DNA of 64,000 bases from Rhynchopus euleeides (GCA_963210315.1 OY723317.1:992001-1056000); one strand, 5' to 3'; positions 34,021-45,331 are shown, counted from the stretch's first letter. Numbers and translations are program-made. The notes: generated by a model not told the origin, from the sequence alone.

Positions 34021-34926
34021 CTAGTTGGTGCCCTTCAGGGTCTGCTGGGCCGTCTCGTAGAGCACCAGCACCAGGGCGGCACCGACGGTGCGCAGGACGT
34101 TCGCGCCCGCACCCTTGAACATGGCGCCCATCCCCTCGTTCTTCATGATCTTGGAGAAGCAGTCCATGGTGCCCTTGTACACCCACTCCTCCTTCGGCTT
34201 CTCGGCCTGCATCTGGAGGCGACGGCGCACCGTGTCGAACGGGTACGACGCGTACCCGGCGCAGATCGCGGCCGTCTGCGCCACGAAGAACTTCGACACG
34301 AACCCCATCGCGCCCAGGTCCTTCGCGTACGGGTTCTTCGTCTTCAGCGTGTCGAACAGCCCGAAGTAGGTCCCACGGTACGGGATGATCCCGACGACCG
34401 ACACACCGAACCCGTTGTACAGCCCCAGCACACCCTTCGGCCCGCGCGCCGTCTTGACCAGGCAGTCGCCCAGCCCGTTGAAGTCACGCTTCCCCGTCCC
34501 GACGTCCGACGCCAGACGCGTACGCGCGTAGTCCAGCGGGTACACGATGCACAGCGACCCCGCCCCCGCAACACCGCCCGACGCCATGTTCACGGCGAAG
34601 AACATCCCGAACTCCGTCTTCGGGTTGTACTTCGGGAAGATCTCCTTCAGCGTGTCCTTGAAGGCGAAGTTGAACGCCTGCGTCGGGAAGTACCGGATGA
34701 TGTTGGTCAGGTTCCCACGCCAGAACGCCCCCAGACCCTGCTCGGAGTGGATCCGGCTGAAGCAGTTCACAATCCCGGTGTACCGCTGCACCTCCCCGCT
34801 GATGATCCGCGGGTTGGCATCCTGCGTCTGGATCACCAGCTTCACACGCTCAATCGGCGCCGTCAGCGTCTTCGCGATAGACGCAGAAACACCACCGATC
34901 AGGAAGTCAGTCAGGAACTGCGACAT
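34021..34926 (-). CDS. ADP/ATP-carrier-like protein, copy 3
   Basis: 301 aa with Val157 instead of Ala, as in copies 4 and 7. A silent change near the N-terminus (GCAGAAACACC on the plus strand) is shared only with copy 4. Leader and acceptor are as in copy 1. Confidence 0.92.
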   Translation of the reverse strand: MSQFLTDFLIGGVSASIAKTLTAPIERVKLVIQTQDANPRIISGEVQRYTGIVNCFSRIHSEQGLGAFWRGNLTNIIRYFPTQAFNFAFKDTLKEIFPKYNPKTEFGMFFAVNMASGGVAGAGSLCIVYPLDYARTRLASDVGTGKRDFNGLGDCLVKTARGPKGVLGLYNGFGVSVVGIIPYRGTYFGLFDTLKTKNPYAKDLGAMGFVSKFFVAQTAAICAGYASYPFDTVRRRLQMQAEKPKEEWVYKGTMDCFSKIMKNEGMGAMFKGAGANVLRTVGAALVLVLYETAQQTLKGTN

Positions 34927-36208
34927 CTTTCTTTCTCTTGCTTGACTGTGATACCTGCAGTGGTGTGACGTGATGTGATGCGAGTGGTCGGACACAAGAG
35001 ACACCACAAGACAGGACTCACGCTGGGAACGGGGGCGGGGCAGCAATGCAGTCTCGCAACTTTCCTCTCTGTGGGCATGTCTGGGGACACGCTGTGAGGC
35101 ATAGCCTCGAGGCTGCAAACTCGCAATGCAAAGCGTCCCTGAACACGCACACAGGCCCGACACACAGCAGGTCTGCCGCGCGTCGCGAGACCATCTTTCT
35201 AGCCCCACTGGCAATGAGTGCTAGAACGTCCTGGCACGTCGCCGACGCCTTTCGGAGAAGGGGCATTGTGGGGCTGAACAGGATAGGGTGGGGGTCATGA
35301 CCGTGGGCGGCACAGCAGTGGGAGGCGAGTGACAGGCAGTCGTGTCGCACTTCCACACTTGACACACAGCAGCCAGCGATGGGGAACATCGTCCGCCCAC
35401 GCTCCTGCTGGGCACAGAACTGGAAGCATCATTGTGTGAGATGAGTCAAGCACGTTGGATTCTCTGAGGGCATCCTTGCAGAAAGTGAAGCGATAACAGG
35501 CGACGGGGAAAGTCGTCCGCAAGCTATGACTCAGGGTGGGGTGTGTGAGTACTTCTGAATAACCATGAGAGGTGCATTCACTCATGTTCATCCATTCCCG
35601 AGCGACAGGTCACAGCTCGTGGTAGTCCCTGAGACTGTGAAGAAGGAGCTGTTCGGCCAGGGCAGGGCAATATGACTTCCGTATAACCCTTGGGTTGGAA
35701 CTGTTGATGTTCATCAGATCTGGGAGAGTGATCACACCAGATGACGGAGGACGTGGAGGTGGGAGTGTCCGCAGGCACACGTAGGGTCCGCAGGGTGTCC
35801 GTGTGTGCACACCTCCCACCAGTGGCCGCTGGTGGATGCAACTTTCGGGTGCGACTGAAAACATGCGAATTTGGCTGAAAACTGAATCAGCCGCTGAAAC
35901 AAGAGGCGTGTTGGGTCCCAAATCGCCTCCATCTTCACAGTGCAACTGTATCGAAGGAAATGACTGGGCCCTGGAACTGGTACAGAACGCCAATATGATC
36001 ACGTCGGCCGTGAAATACTCTTCCTTGGGCCCTCGCTACCGTCCTGGCACGTCGCCGACGCCTTTTCGAGAAGGGGCATTGTGGGGCAGAACATGATCGG
36101 GTGGGGTTGTGCCCGTGGGCAGCACAGTCGTGTCAAACATCCACACTGACACACGGCAGCCAGCGATGGGGACCTCCTTCGCCAGCTGGGCACACAGAAC
36201 TGGAAGCA
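34927..36208. other. Intergenic region right of pseudogene 3
   Basis: Mosaic of segments repeated elsewhere: 35040-35300 resembles 57600-57860; 35580-35780 resembles 58605-58670 and 59095-59200; 36040-36100 repeats the GCACGTCGCCGACGCCTTT phrase. No open frame with a family signature. Confidence 0.5.
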
Positions 36209-36530
36209 TCATTGTGTAGACGAGTCACGCACGTTGGATTCTCTGAGGGCATCCTTGCGAGGGGCGTCGTCGAGAGGAGCGTCGCCCGACACACCACCGC
36301 CGCACACACAGCAGGCCTCGTTCGCTGTGAACCCATTGTGGAAACTGTCTCCAAACCAAGCACAGCGATGCGCCTCGCTCCTGTACCACACACAGGTCAT
36401 GCCACCTTCCGGACTGTCAGTCCAGGTGACACCATCGGAATCCTTGCGATCCACACAGTCCAACGCGGAAGTCACAGCAACAGGACATTGCAGGAGCAGG
36501 GCGCACACAAGCACGACGGCACGTAGAGCG
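36209..36530 (-). pseudogene. Truncated cysteine-module gene 3
   Basis: Retains most of the signal-peptide sequence and one cysteine module (CVDRKDSDGVTW to ANEACCVCGGG), then runs into unrelated sequence and stops. The initiator ATG is destroyed: where intact members read CACAATGTGGCG, this copy reads CACAACGCTCTACG with about 10 bp missing. All other modules, the ectodomain and the TM helix are absent. Its single module most resembles module 1 of member 7. It could serve only as a sequence donor, not as an expressed full gene. Confidence 0.85.
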
Positions 36531-36550
36531 TTGTGGCGTGTCGACCTGCA

Positions 36551-37184
36551 GCAGTGTGGTGTGAGGGGTGCCAGGTGGTGTGCGGTGCATCAGCGAGCCA
36601 ATAGATATCGGGTCTCGTCAGCGAGGCAGGGCCTCTCTCGAACAGGTCTGTGAAGAGATATGTGTGTCATCATCTGCGGACAGGCAGCACCCCAGGCACG
36701 CACCCACAGACGCAAGTGTCAGGGCTGTGTGTGTGCTTGTGCTTGTGCTTGTCTATGTGTTTGTGCTACTGGGTGGGTGGACAGGTGGGGAGGTGGGTCG
36801 GTGGGTGGGGTCGCTCCACTTGACGGACTGATGTGGCTCCCACTCTGGCGGCATGCACTGCACGCAGCCGCTCACGGAACTGGTCGGTGTTTTACATCTC
36901 ACCCCTGCATCGTACCGCAAGCTCACAAGCTGGCAAGCGCACACCTCCCACCCACCCACCCACCCACCCACCCACACACTCACTCACTCAACACAACTGC
37001 TGTTCACTCAGACACACCCCAACCCACGAAACAACCCAACGAACAGTCACAAGAGGAGACGGCACAGGATGCTGCACCATGTTACACCACATGAGATGAC
37101 GTGACACCGTGCCACATTGCACTGAAGTTCAGGGGAGAAGGAGAAGGAGAGAAGGGGTAGGGAGAGGAATGAAGGGAAGACTGC
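36551..37184. repeat. Conserved array spacer 4, internally deleted
   Basis: Lacks about 115-150 bp present in other copies, joining TGAAGTTCA directly to GGGGAGAAGGAG at about 37131. The polypyrimidine tract on the coding strand is shortened, and the G-rich block lacks one C relative to the other copies (CTTGACGG in place of CTTGCACGG). Confidence 0.88.
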
Positions 37185-38090
37185 CTAGTTGGTGCCCTTC
37201 AGGGTCTGCTGGGCCGTCTCGTAGAGCACCAGCACCAGGGCGGCACCGACGGTGCGCAGGACGTTCGCGCCCGCACCCTTGAACATGGCGCCCATCCCCT
37301 CGTTCTTCATGATCTTGGAGAAGCAGTCCATGGTGCCCTTGTACACCCACTCCTCCTTCGGCTTCTCGGCCTGCATCTGGAGGCGACGGCGCACCGTGTC
37401 GAACGGGTACGACGCGTACCCGGCGCAGATCGCGGCCGTCTGCGCCACGAAGAACTTCGACACGAACCCCATCGCGCCCAGGTCCTTCGCGTACGGGTTC
37501 TTCGTCTTCAGCGTGTCGAACAGCCCGAAGTAGGTCCCACGGTACGGGATGATCCCGACGACCGACACACCGAACCCGTTGTACAGCCCCAGCACACCCT
37601 TCGGCCCGCGCGCCGTCTTGACCAGGCAGTCGCCCAGCCCGTTGAAGTCACGCTTCCCCGTCCCGACGTCCGACGCCAGACGCGTACGCGCGTAGTCCAG
37701 CGGGTACACGATGCACAGCGACCCCGCCCCCGCAACACCGCCCGACGCCATGTTCACGGCGAAGAACATCCCGAACTCCGTCTTCGGGTTGTACTTCGGG
37801 AAGATCTCCTTCAGCGTGTCCTTGAAGGCGAAGTTGAACGCCTGCGTCGGGAAGTACCGGATGATGTTGGTCAGGTTCCCACGCCAGAACGCCCCCAGAC
37901 CCTGCTCGGAGTGGATCCGGCTGAAGCAGTTCACAATCCCGGTGTACCGCTGCACCTCCCCGCTGATGATCCGCGGGTTGGCATCCTGCGTCTGGATCAC
38001 CAGCTTCACACGCTCAATCGGCGCCGTCAGCGTCTTCGCGATAGACGCAGAAACACCACCGATCAGGAAGTCAGTCAGGAACTGCGACAT
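37185..38090 (-). CDS. ADP/ATP-carrier-like protein, copy 4
   Basis: 301 aa, Val157/Ala206, and apparently identical to copy 3 including its silent marker. The upstream sequence differs from copy 3 after about 80 bp, so identity is confined to the gene and its leader. Confidence 0.92.
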   Translation of the reverse strand: MSQFLTDFLIGGVSASIAKTLTAPIERVKLVIQTQDANPRIISGEVQRYTGIVNCFSRIHSEQGLGAFWRGNLTNIIRYFPTQAFNFAFKDTLKEIFPKYNPKTEFGMFFAVNMASGGVAGAGSLCIVYPLDYARTRLASDVGTGKRDFNGLGDCLVKTARGPKGVLGLYNGFGVSVVGIIPYRGTYFGLFDTLKTKNPYAKDLGAMGFVSKFFVAQTAAICAGYASYPFDTVRRRLQMQAEKPKEEWVYKGTMDCFSKIMKNEGMGAMFKGAGANVLRTVGAALVLVLYETAQQTLKGTN

Positions 38091-39440
38091 CTTTCTTTCT
38101 CTTGCTTGACTGTGATACCTGCAGTGGTGTGATGTGATGCGTGTGTGTGTGGCTGGGAGTCCACGGTCGGACACAAGAGACAACACAAGAAAAGGACATC
38201 AATGCCAATGTAAGATGAGGCTGTGGTTTGGCCGCCATAATCCAAAAACCGTATAGCGGGAGACGGGGGTGGCAGGCGAGCTACCGCTTTCCTGTTGTCA
38301 GTGGGCGCCGTTCAGCGCAGAACGTGACATGCGGAGGGGCGAAGCCGGACACCACCACTTGTCGGGCTGATCAAGGGTGGTGCCTGTTCCGTTCGCACCC
38401 CTTCCAGACTTGGAAGAACACTGTTGCAAGTGGTGGAAGAAGGAGCAGAGCTACGGGGAAGTCGTTCTTCTCTCTAGCCCTCAGTTGACTCCCTAGTTGC
38501 ACCAAAGCCGCTTCAACAATCTTTGTTTGCGCCAAATCCGGGCAAAACAAAAGCAACTCCGCAGCCCGATGAGGATGTTGATTTTGTTGCCCAAGCGCTG
38601 CCTCCTATCTTTTTGGCCCTGACAGGAGCCCTGTTGCAGTAAAAACATGCACGGTAAGAAGAGGCAAGATTCGCTGATGCACCGTGTATCATCGAACCGC
38701 TCCTTCGCAAAACCGGCGTGGGAGGGAGGGAGCCGAAGTGAGGTGTGATTCGTTGGTTGCAGCGGCACTCATGCAAGGCAACCAGAAGACCCGACGACAA
38801 ACAAAACGGGTGGGAAAGATTGCCGCGAGAGGGATGCCCAGCAGCAAGAAAGAGAGTAAGAACAAACGGCGGAATGACGAGGGTGATGCGTATTCTTACG
38901 ATCCGTCCACACTTCCACTTCTCCCGTTGGTGGAGAAACGGATCACCCACATTCCCGAAACAAGACAGAGAGGAACCAAAGGGGCCACGGGGAGGCCCTC
39001 GAACCACGTTGCTTCGAAGGCTGGTGCGGGGCAGCGTTGAGCGGAAGAGTATTATCGTAGCAGGCAGTGTCTGCCACGAAGGTTGCCGGGTCAGATTCGC
39101 CGTGTGGCCAGGGACCATGGATCAGAACCTCGTTGCACCGTCGTCAGACACTGCCAGATGGGAGACTGGATGTGATATACTGCATGGGCGGGTGGGGGGG
39201 AGGGAAGGAGGGGCAGGGTGTTGCAACATGTGACGCTAGACTGGCAGAGACGAGCGAGGCCTCTGCACAGCGTCGTGTCAGTGCAGCCCGGACGCGTGTC
39301 TGTGGCAGTGGCGACCTGCTTGGTGACCGCACTCGCACATTCTCGGAGGATTATGAGGCATGCTCTGTGGGCAGCCTTCATGATTCACACCTCATCGGTT
39401 ACTCTGTCTTCGAATGGGCCGTCTGGGTACTGATGGCACA
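38091..39440. other. Intergenic region, cysteine-module gene 4 to carrier 4
   Basis: 38180-39090 is largely unique with no recognisable gene. 39120-39440 is the shared 3' flank of cysteine-module genes. Confidence 0.45.
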
Positions 39441-41075
39441 TCACTCCGCGATGGGCTCGTTCCTCGCGTGTGCACGGTACGCGTGCATGGGCCGTGGACG
39501 GGGACGCGCTGTGCGCGGCCTCAGCAGGCAGAAGGCAACCGCGGCAAGGATGATCATGCCGATCATGCACCCCGCGATGATGCCTGCCACGTCCGCTTCA
39601 CTAAAGCCGCTCGACGATGTCCAACCTGTGCCACTTGGCTGTGTGTCGCACGTCAGAAAGGATGTGTTGGAGTCAGTGTTGTTAGAGGACGACGCCAGTG
39701 TGAGGTGCGGCTCACACAGCATCGCATGGCACATGCCGTCCCTCTCCACCGCACTCAACGCACCTGTTGCCTCGCACGGCGTGTCGGATGAGAAGGAGCG
39801 ATGAGATGTCAGCCGTCTCAGAACAGGGTCATTGAGCAGGGCCTCCTCCAGTCGGGGTGCCCACCAATGCGCTCGGCTGGGGTCCCATGGGATGAGGGCA
39901 TGCACCACGTAATGCGCAGACGTACCGCAAGCGATGTCCACCCTCACGTGTGCCTTCAGCAGTGTCTGCACCACAGCCACAAACCTGTCCCGCATAGCCT
40001 GTGTGAAGTCGTGGCACGTGCCAGGCAAGCTCACCTGTCCCCACAGCTGCACCTGGGCTGGGGTGCCTGTCCAGGTCCCGCCACCGCACACGCAACAGGC
40101 CTCGTTCGCTGTGGCCTCACCCTCAGTGCCAAGTGAGGAGTCGTTGCTGGAACAACGTGTGGGGGAGTACCACCCGCAGGCCTCCCCTGTGCTGTCCCTC
40201 CAGGGGTCACCGTTGGAGAGGGAGACGTCGGCACACTGGGGGACATCGGACACCGCCACGCCACCACCGCACACACAGCACGCCTCGTTAGCTGTGAACT
40301 CATTCCGGTAAGTCGACCCATATTCGGGACAGGCTCTCGGCGTGCGGGCGTACCAAGAACAGTCATCACCGTCGCTGTCTGACCAGACGCCTCCTGCGGA
40401 CAGGTTGCGGTCGACACAGCCTGGGACAGGGGGGCGAGGCGGTAAGGTGGCAGGGGGGGGGCCAGGGGTGGAGGGGGGAACTGGTGTTGCAGTGGCAGGA
40501 AGTCGGGTGCGTGCAGGGGCGGAAGTAGCTGACGTACCACCACCGCACACACAGCAGGCCTCCTGCGCCGTATAAAAATTCCGGAAGAGGTTGCCGTACT
40601 TGTCACAAAACCCGGGGCGGTCGTACCAAGAGCAGCTGTCACCCGAGCTGTCTGACCATGCTCCCGAGGACAGGGCCAGGTCCACACAGTGACTGGTGGG
40701 AGGCGCTGAGGTGTCAGGACTTGGCGTGGTGAGGTCGTCCGGAGGGGTGGCGTCGAGAGGTGCGTCCATCGGATTCGATACGTCGTCAGACGCACCACCA
40801 CCGCACACACAGCAGGCCTCGCTCGCTGTGAACTCAGCCCGGTTTCCGGAGCCTAAGTGAGAACACCGAACAGTGGAGCGACTGTACCAGTCGCATCCGT
40901 CCCCTGTGTTGTCACGCCAGGTGCGACCGTCAGAATGTGTGCGATCCACACACTCCTGTGGCGCATTGTTGTCACTGTCTGCAGTGGACGCAGTCAAGAT
41001 GGAGGTGTCAGCAACGGGACATTGCAGGAGCAGGGCGCACACAAGCACGACGGTACGAAGCACGGCACGCCACAT
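39441..41075 (-). CDS. Cysteine-module type I membrane protein 4
   Basis: 544 aa, the longest member. Signal peptide, then four modules; module 1 (DWYSRSTVRCSHLGSGNRAE) differs from those of members 1 and 2. A long Pro/Thr/Ala linker lies between modules 2 and 3. Module 3 (LSAGGVWSDSDGDDCSWY) matches module 3 of member 1 and module 2 of member 7. Ectodomain, TM helix and tail ending ARNEPIAE follow. The ATG lies about 14 nt after CTGCAG; four upstream codons in frame begin before or at the acceptor and are not counted. Confidence 0.85.
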   Translation of the reverse strand: MWRAVLRTVVLVCALLLQCPVADTSILTASTADSDNNAPQECVDRTHSDGRTWRDNTGDGCDWYSRSTVRCSHLGSGNRAEFTASEACCVCGGGASDDVSNPMDAPLDATPPDDLTTPSPDTSAPPTSHCVDLALSSGAWSDSSGDSCSWYDRPGFCDKYGNLFRNFYTAQEACCVCGGGTSATSAPARTRLPATATPVPPSTPGPPPATLPPRPPVPGCVDRNLSAGGVWSDSDGDDCSWYARTPRACPEYGSTYRNEFTANEACCVCGGGVAVSDVPQCADVSLSNGDPWRDSTGEACGWYSPTRCSSNDSSLGTEGEATANEACCVCGGGTWTGTPAQVQLWGQVSLPGTCHDFTQAMRDRFVAVVQTLLKAHVRVDIACGTSAHYVVHALIPWDPSRAHWWAPRLEEALLNDPVLRRLTSHRSFSSDTPCEATGALSAVERDGMCHAMLCEPHLTLASSSNNTDSNTSFLTCDTQPSGTGWTSSSGFSEADVAGIIAGCMIGMIILAAVAFCLLRPRTARPRPRPMHAYRAHARNEPIAE

Positions 41076-41526
41076 TGTGGCGTGCAAACCTGCAGCAGGG
41101 TGGTGTGAGGGGTGCCAGGTGGTGTGCGGTGCATCAGCGAGCCAATAGATATCGGGTCTCGTCAGCGAGGCAGGGCCTCTCTCGAACAGGTCTGTGAAGA
41201 GATATGTGTGTCATCATCTGCGGACAGGCAGCACCCCAGGCACGCACCCACAGACGCAAGTGTCAGGGCTGTGTGTGTGATTGTGCGTGTGCTTGTCGAT
41301 GTGTTTGTGCTATTGGGTGGGTGGACAGGTGGGGAGGTGGGTCGGTGGGTGGGGTCGCTCCACTTGCACGGACTGATGTGGCTCCCACTCTGGCGGCATG
41401 CACTGCACGCAGCCGCTCACGGAACTGGTCGGTGTTTTACATCTCACCCCTGCATCGTACCGCAAGCTCACAAGCTGGCAAGCGCACACCTCCCACCTAC
41501 CCACCCACCCACACACTCACACACAC

Positions 41527-42235
41527 TCACACACACTGCGAGCTCCACTGTCCTCACCGCGATCGGGGGAACCGTGGCAGGGGGCCTGTCCAGGAGAGCC
41601 CAGCTCAGCCCAGCCACCGAGTCGGTGATGCGCAGCCTCCAAGCGCACACGGCAGGCCCGGGCTTGAACCAGCGGGACACAGCCTTCCACTCCCGCGGCA
41701 TGGCGTGGGCCGCAACCTTCGCACCGCAGCCCCACTACCCAGAGGGGTGGCAGCAAGCGGCCCAGCAATGGACTGCCAGCAGCCGGCAAGCCAACGCCCG
41801 GACAGGACGGTCATGGGAACGACGGGGCGCTGCTCCCCGGACTGCCCCCCCTGGAGCCAGACGGAACGCGAAGATGCTTACCTGCGCTCTGCACTGGAAA
41901 CCCCGCTGCGTGGACTGCCGGCGCCGGCGCCTCTCGGAAGAGGACTGCTGCCGGGACCACCACGGGAAGAACGACGGCTTGCAAGTCACCATGGAATTTT
42001 GCAAGACGCATCGCATGGGCCGGTGCGGGGACTGCCACAGCAGTGCGAAATCACTCACACACTGTTGCGGCACGCACCACGCTGGCTATGCCTCACGCCC
42101 TCCTCGGAGTGGCACTGAGTTGGCCCCACACTCTAACCCGAGTGGGGCATCCGCTGTGACGTAGGGGTGGGCGGGGAGTGGGCACAGATCCGCGCAGGGT
42201 TACCCACTTAAAACCACTATCACTACACTCACACA
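41527..42235. mobile_element. 0.7-kb insertion in spacer 5
   Basis: Absent from all other spacer copies. It starts after CACACACTCACACACACTG and ends at TTAAAACCACTATCACTACACTCACACAC, so the flanking microsatellite hides any target duplication. It is open on the plus strand and carries the Cys/His-rich frame at 41874-42164. It may be a transposed gene fragment, a retrocopy or an element; no terminal inverted repeat was seen. Confidence 0.7.
41874..42164 (+). CDS. Cys/His-rich putative zinc-binding protein fragment
   Basis: The 96 codons from this ATG contain two similar units: CALHWKPRCVDC with LSEEDCCRDHH, and CKTHRMGRCGDC with SLTHCCGTHH. The shared pattern is C-x2-H-x3/4-RC-x-DC...CC-x2-HH, which looks like paired zinc sites. 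The frame stays open well upstream of the ATG inside the insertion, so the true N-terminus may be further left or lost. It is the only plus-strand candidate gene in the array. No family recognised. Confidence 0.45.
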   Translation: MLTCALHWKPRCVDCRRRRLSEEDCCRDHHGKNDGLQVTMEFCKTHRMGRCGDCHSSAKSLTHCCGTHHAGYASRPPRSGTELAPHSNPSGASAVT

Positions 42236-42932
42236 CACTCACTCAACACAACTGCTGCTCACTCAGACACACCCCAACCCACGAAACAACCCAACGAACA
42301 GTCACAAGAGGAGACGGCACAGGATGCTGCACCATGTTACACCACATGAGATGACGTGACACCGTGCCACACTGCACTGAAGTTCACCTCACTTGCCCTC
42401 ACTTTGCTTCACTGACAAGCAGCAGCTTGTCACACGCTGCAAAGCAAAGCAAAGGAAACCACAGTGATATCAGGATGACAGGACGGAAGGCACATGCCAG
42501 TGATACATCTGTTTTACATCTCACTCCTGCATCGTACCGCAAGCTCACAAGCTGGCAAGCGCACACCTCCCACCCACCCACCCACACACTCACTCAACAC
42601 AACTGCTGCTCACTCAGACACACCCCAACCCACGAAACAACCCAACGAACAGTCACAAGAGGAGACGGCACAGGATGCTGCACCATGTTACACCACATGA
42701 GATGACGTGACACCGTGCCACACTGCACTGAAGTTCACCTCACTTGCCCTCACTTCACTCTGCTTTGTCTTTGTGAGTGATACAGGGACACCATCAAGTG
42801 CTGTATGTACCCACACCACAGCTCATGGAATCACACCACCACACACGGGATGGCTGACCTTTCAGGACAGGGAGAAGGAGAAGGAGGAGGAGAGAAGGAG
42901 AGGGGAAGGGAGAGGAATGAAGGGAAGACTGC

Positions 42933-43838
42933 CTAGTTGGTGCCCTTCAGGGTCTGCTGGGCCGTCTCGTAGAGCACCAGCACCAGGGCGGCACCGACGG
43001 TGCGCAGGACGTTCGCGCCCGCACCCTTGAACATGGCGCCCATCCCCTCGTTCTTCATGATCTTGGAGAAGCAGTCCATGGTGCCCTTGTACACCCACTC
43101 CTCCTTCGGCTTCTCGGCCTGCATCTGGAGGCGACGGCGCACCGTGTCGAACGGGTACGACGCGTACCCGGCGCAGATCGCGGCCGTCTGCGCCACGAAG
43201 AACTTCGACACGAACCCCATCGCGCCCAGGTCCTTCGCGTACGGGTTCTTCGTCTTCAGCGTGTCGAACAGCCCGAAGTAGGTCCCACGGTACGGGATGA
43301 TCCCGACGACCGACACACCGAACCCGTTGTACAGCCCCAGCACACCCTTCGGCCCGCGCGCCGTCTTGGCCAGGCAGTCGCCCAGCCCGTTGAAGTCACG
43401 CTTCCCCGTCCCGACGTCCGACGCCAGACGCGTACGCGCGTAGTCCAGCGGGTACACGATGCACAGCGACCCCGCCCCCGCAACACCGCCCGACGCCATG
43501 TTCACGGCGAAGAACATCCCGAACTCCGTCTTCGGGTTGTACTTCGGGAAGATCTCCTTCAGCGTGTCCTTGAAGGCGAAGTTGAACGCCTGCGTCGGGA
43601 AGTACCGGATGATGTTGGTCAGGTTCCCACGCCAGAACGCCCCCAGACCCTGCTCGGAGTGGATCCGGCTGAAGCAGTTCACAATCCCGGTGTACCGCTG
43701 CACCTCCCCGCTGATGATCCGCGGGTTGGCATCCTGCGTCTGGATCACCAGCTTCACACGCTCAATCGGCGCCGTCAGCGTCTTCGCGATAGACGCAGAC
43801 ACACCACCGATCAGGAAGTCAGTCAGGAACTGCGACAT
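42933..43838 (-). CDS. ADP/ATP-carrier-like protein, copy 5
   Basis: 301 aa, majority type (Ala157, Ala206). Its upstream side does not lead to a cysteine-module gene but to a repeat-rich 3-kb segment and then the phosphatase gene, so this is the right edge of the first array block. Confidence 0.92.
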   Translation of the reverse strand: MSQFLTDFLIGGVSASIAKTLTAPIERVKLVIQTQDANPRIISGEVQRYTGIVNCFSRIHSEQGLGAFWRGNLTNIIRYFPTQAFNFAFKDTLKEIFPKYNPKTEFGMFFAVNMASGGVAGAGSLCIVYPLDYARTRLASDVGTGKRDFNGLGDCLAKTARGPKGVLGLYNGFGVSVVGIIPYRGTYFGLFDTLKTKNPYAKDLGAMGFVSKFFVAQTAAICAGYASYPFDTVRRRLQMQAEKPKEEWVYKGTMDCFSKIMKNEGMGAMFKGAGANVLRTVGAALVLVLYETAQQTLKGTN

Positions 43839-45145
43839 CTTTCTTTCTCTTGCTTGACTGTGATACCTGCAGTGGTGTGATGTGACGCGTGTGTGTGGCT
43901 CTGCAACCCCGGCAGACCCACGCACTGGACCCACACCCACCTCCACACCTGCTGCATGCAGCAAGGGCACTCTGCGTGGAGCACACAACCCTCAAAAGGT
44001 GGGAACGGGGGCGGGGCAGCAACGCAGTCTCGCAACCTTCCTCTCTGTGGGCATATCTGGAGACACACTGCGAGGCACTGCCTCGAGGCTGCAATCTCGC
44101 AGTGCAGAACGAGCAGCACATCACGGACCCGACGAGAGAGGGTTGTGGCTGGCGCAACGGGGGGCCGCTGCCTGGGGTGCAACACAGGCACGAGTGACGG
44201 GCTGAACTATCCAGCGGGCCCCTGGAAGGGCCTCCCTGCAATGGCAACGCGCACCCGTTATTCTGGCAACCCTGGAGTGCGTCGAGGTGCCTGCGGCATC
44301 TCTTGTTGTGAAAGTAATCCAAGCTGGGGGGGGGAAATAGTTTGCCTGCGAAAGTGTGTTTGTCAGTTGGAACGGAATGGCAGCAACACGCAGGATGCGC
44401 CCTGCCATACCCCCGCCCCGCCTGACACACAGCCAGGCTGGAGCACACCGCGACTCTGAGAGTGTGTCGGGGGCTGTAACCAGCTGCACACGGCCCTGTC
44501 TGCGTTGGTGCTCCCCTAGCTGCACACACTGTTGGAGTGCAGACACCTCCACGTGACACACGAACACACAAAGGCAACACCCGTATCTCACCCCAAATGC
44601 AAGCCCGTGGGCACAGCGTGCAGTGCCCCGGGCTTTTTGGGATGACAAGGTTTTTTTTTCCTCTTTTTCTGAAAACTACGCCACCCGAAGGGGCTGAGCA
44701 AGTGGGCTCAGACAGAGGGGATAGATCTTCTTGCTGGAGCACACACGCCCCAGGCCCCGCGCTCCGACACCTGCTGAGGCGGCGGGTGGGACAGGGTGAG
44801 GGGGTGGCAGCACCGGACAGCTGGGCAAAGGGAAAACGTGCGACCACAACCGGCCCATCCACCTCCAATCCACCACCCCCACCACCCTGGCGGGGTCTGC
44901 AGAGATGACCGCGTGCGGCCCTCCCTGGATTACTTCACGGGGGGGAACACGGATGGGAAGCGGGAAATCTTTTTGGAAAGCATCGGTGGCACCTGGTAGA
45001 GGCAAGCTAGGAACCTGCCCTTCAAGCCTACCGGCAAGCGCACGCCGCTTTGCACGCACGCGCGAAACGTTGTAATTCAAGCAGCAGTGGAGATGATCAC
45101 CCGAGCACGGCAGGAGGGGGGGGGGTGGCTCGCCCCACCCCGGTA
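43839..45145. other. Intergenic region upstream of carrier 5
   Basis: 43880-44100 is a close relative of 57510-57710, the region upstream of carrier 7. The rest is unique with no motif-bearing frame. No gene supported. Confidence 0.45.
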
Positions 45146-45331
45146 CACGGTGGACTCCCACACGTCAGGGTGCACCTTTTTGGGATATCGGAATATCGGG
45201 GGTCCAGACCCCCGCGAGCGGGGGTATGGACCCCGCGCGCGGGGGTCGTCTGGGCACCAAAAATAGCAGGGCAGACTCCCGCTAGCGGGGGTCGCCCAGA
45301 CCCCCGCTCCAGGGGGTGGGAGTCCACCGTG
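45146..45331. mobile_element. MITE with CACGGTGG termini and TA target
   Basis: 186 bp bounded by CACGGTGGACTCCCAC and its inverse GTGGGAGTCCACCGTG, flanked by TA at 45144-45145 and 45332-45333. The interior is a series of GACCCCCGC/GCGGGGGTC palindromes. Its outer eight bases match those of the element at 49508-50877, so both probably use the same transposase type. Confidence 0.85.

Larger units (their letters stand above)
41095..42932. repeat. Conserved array spacer 5, expanded by insertion and partial duplication
   Basis: The spacer runs normally to about 41520, is interrupted by a 0.7-kb insertion in the CACA/CACT microsatellite, resumes at about 42235, and then repeats part of itself: the TTTTACATCTCACTCCTGC to TGCACTGAAGTTCACC section appears again at 42511-42740. 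The first resumption carries the variant-B block, the second variant A, so both spacer types are joined here. Confidence 0.88.

Noticed and set aside
34021-35214. N-terminally extended carrier 3 (397 aa) and similar extensions of other copies
   Set aside because: The extensions differ completely between copies and lie upstream of the conserved acceptor; the common 301-aa start is the only consistent one.
43819-44868. 349-codon minus-strand frame upstream of carrier 5
   Set aside because: It overlaps the carrier leader and the CTGCAG acceptor and shows no conserved domain; similar flanks elsewhere do not keep the frame.
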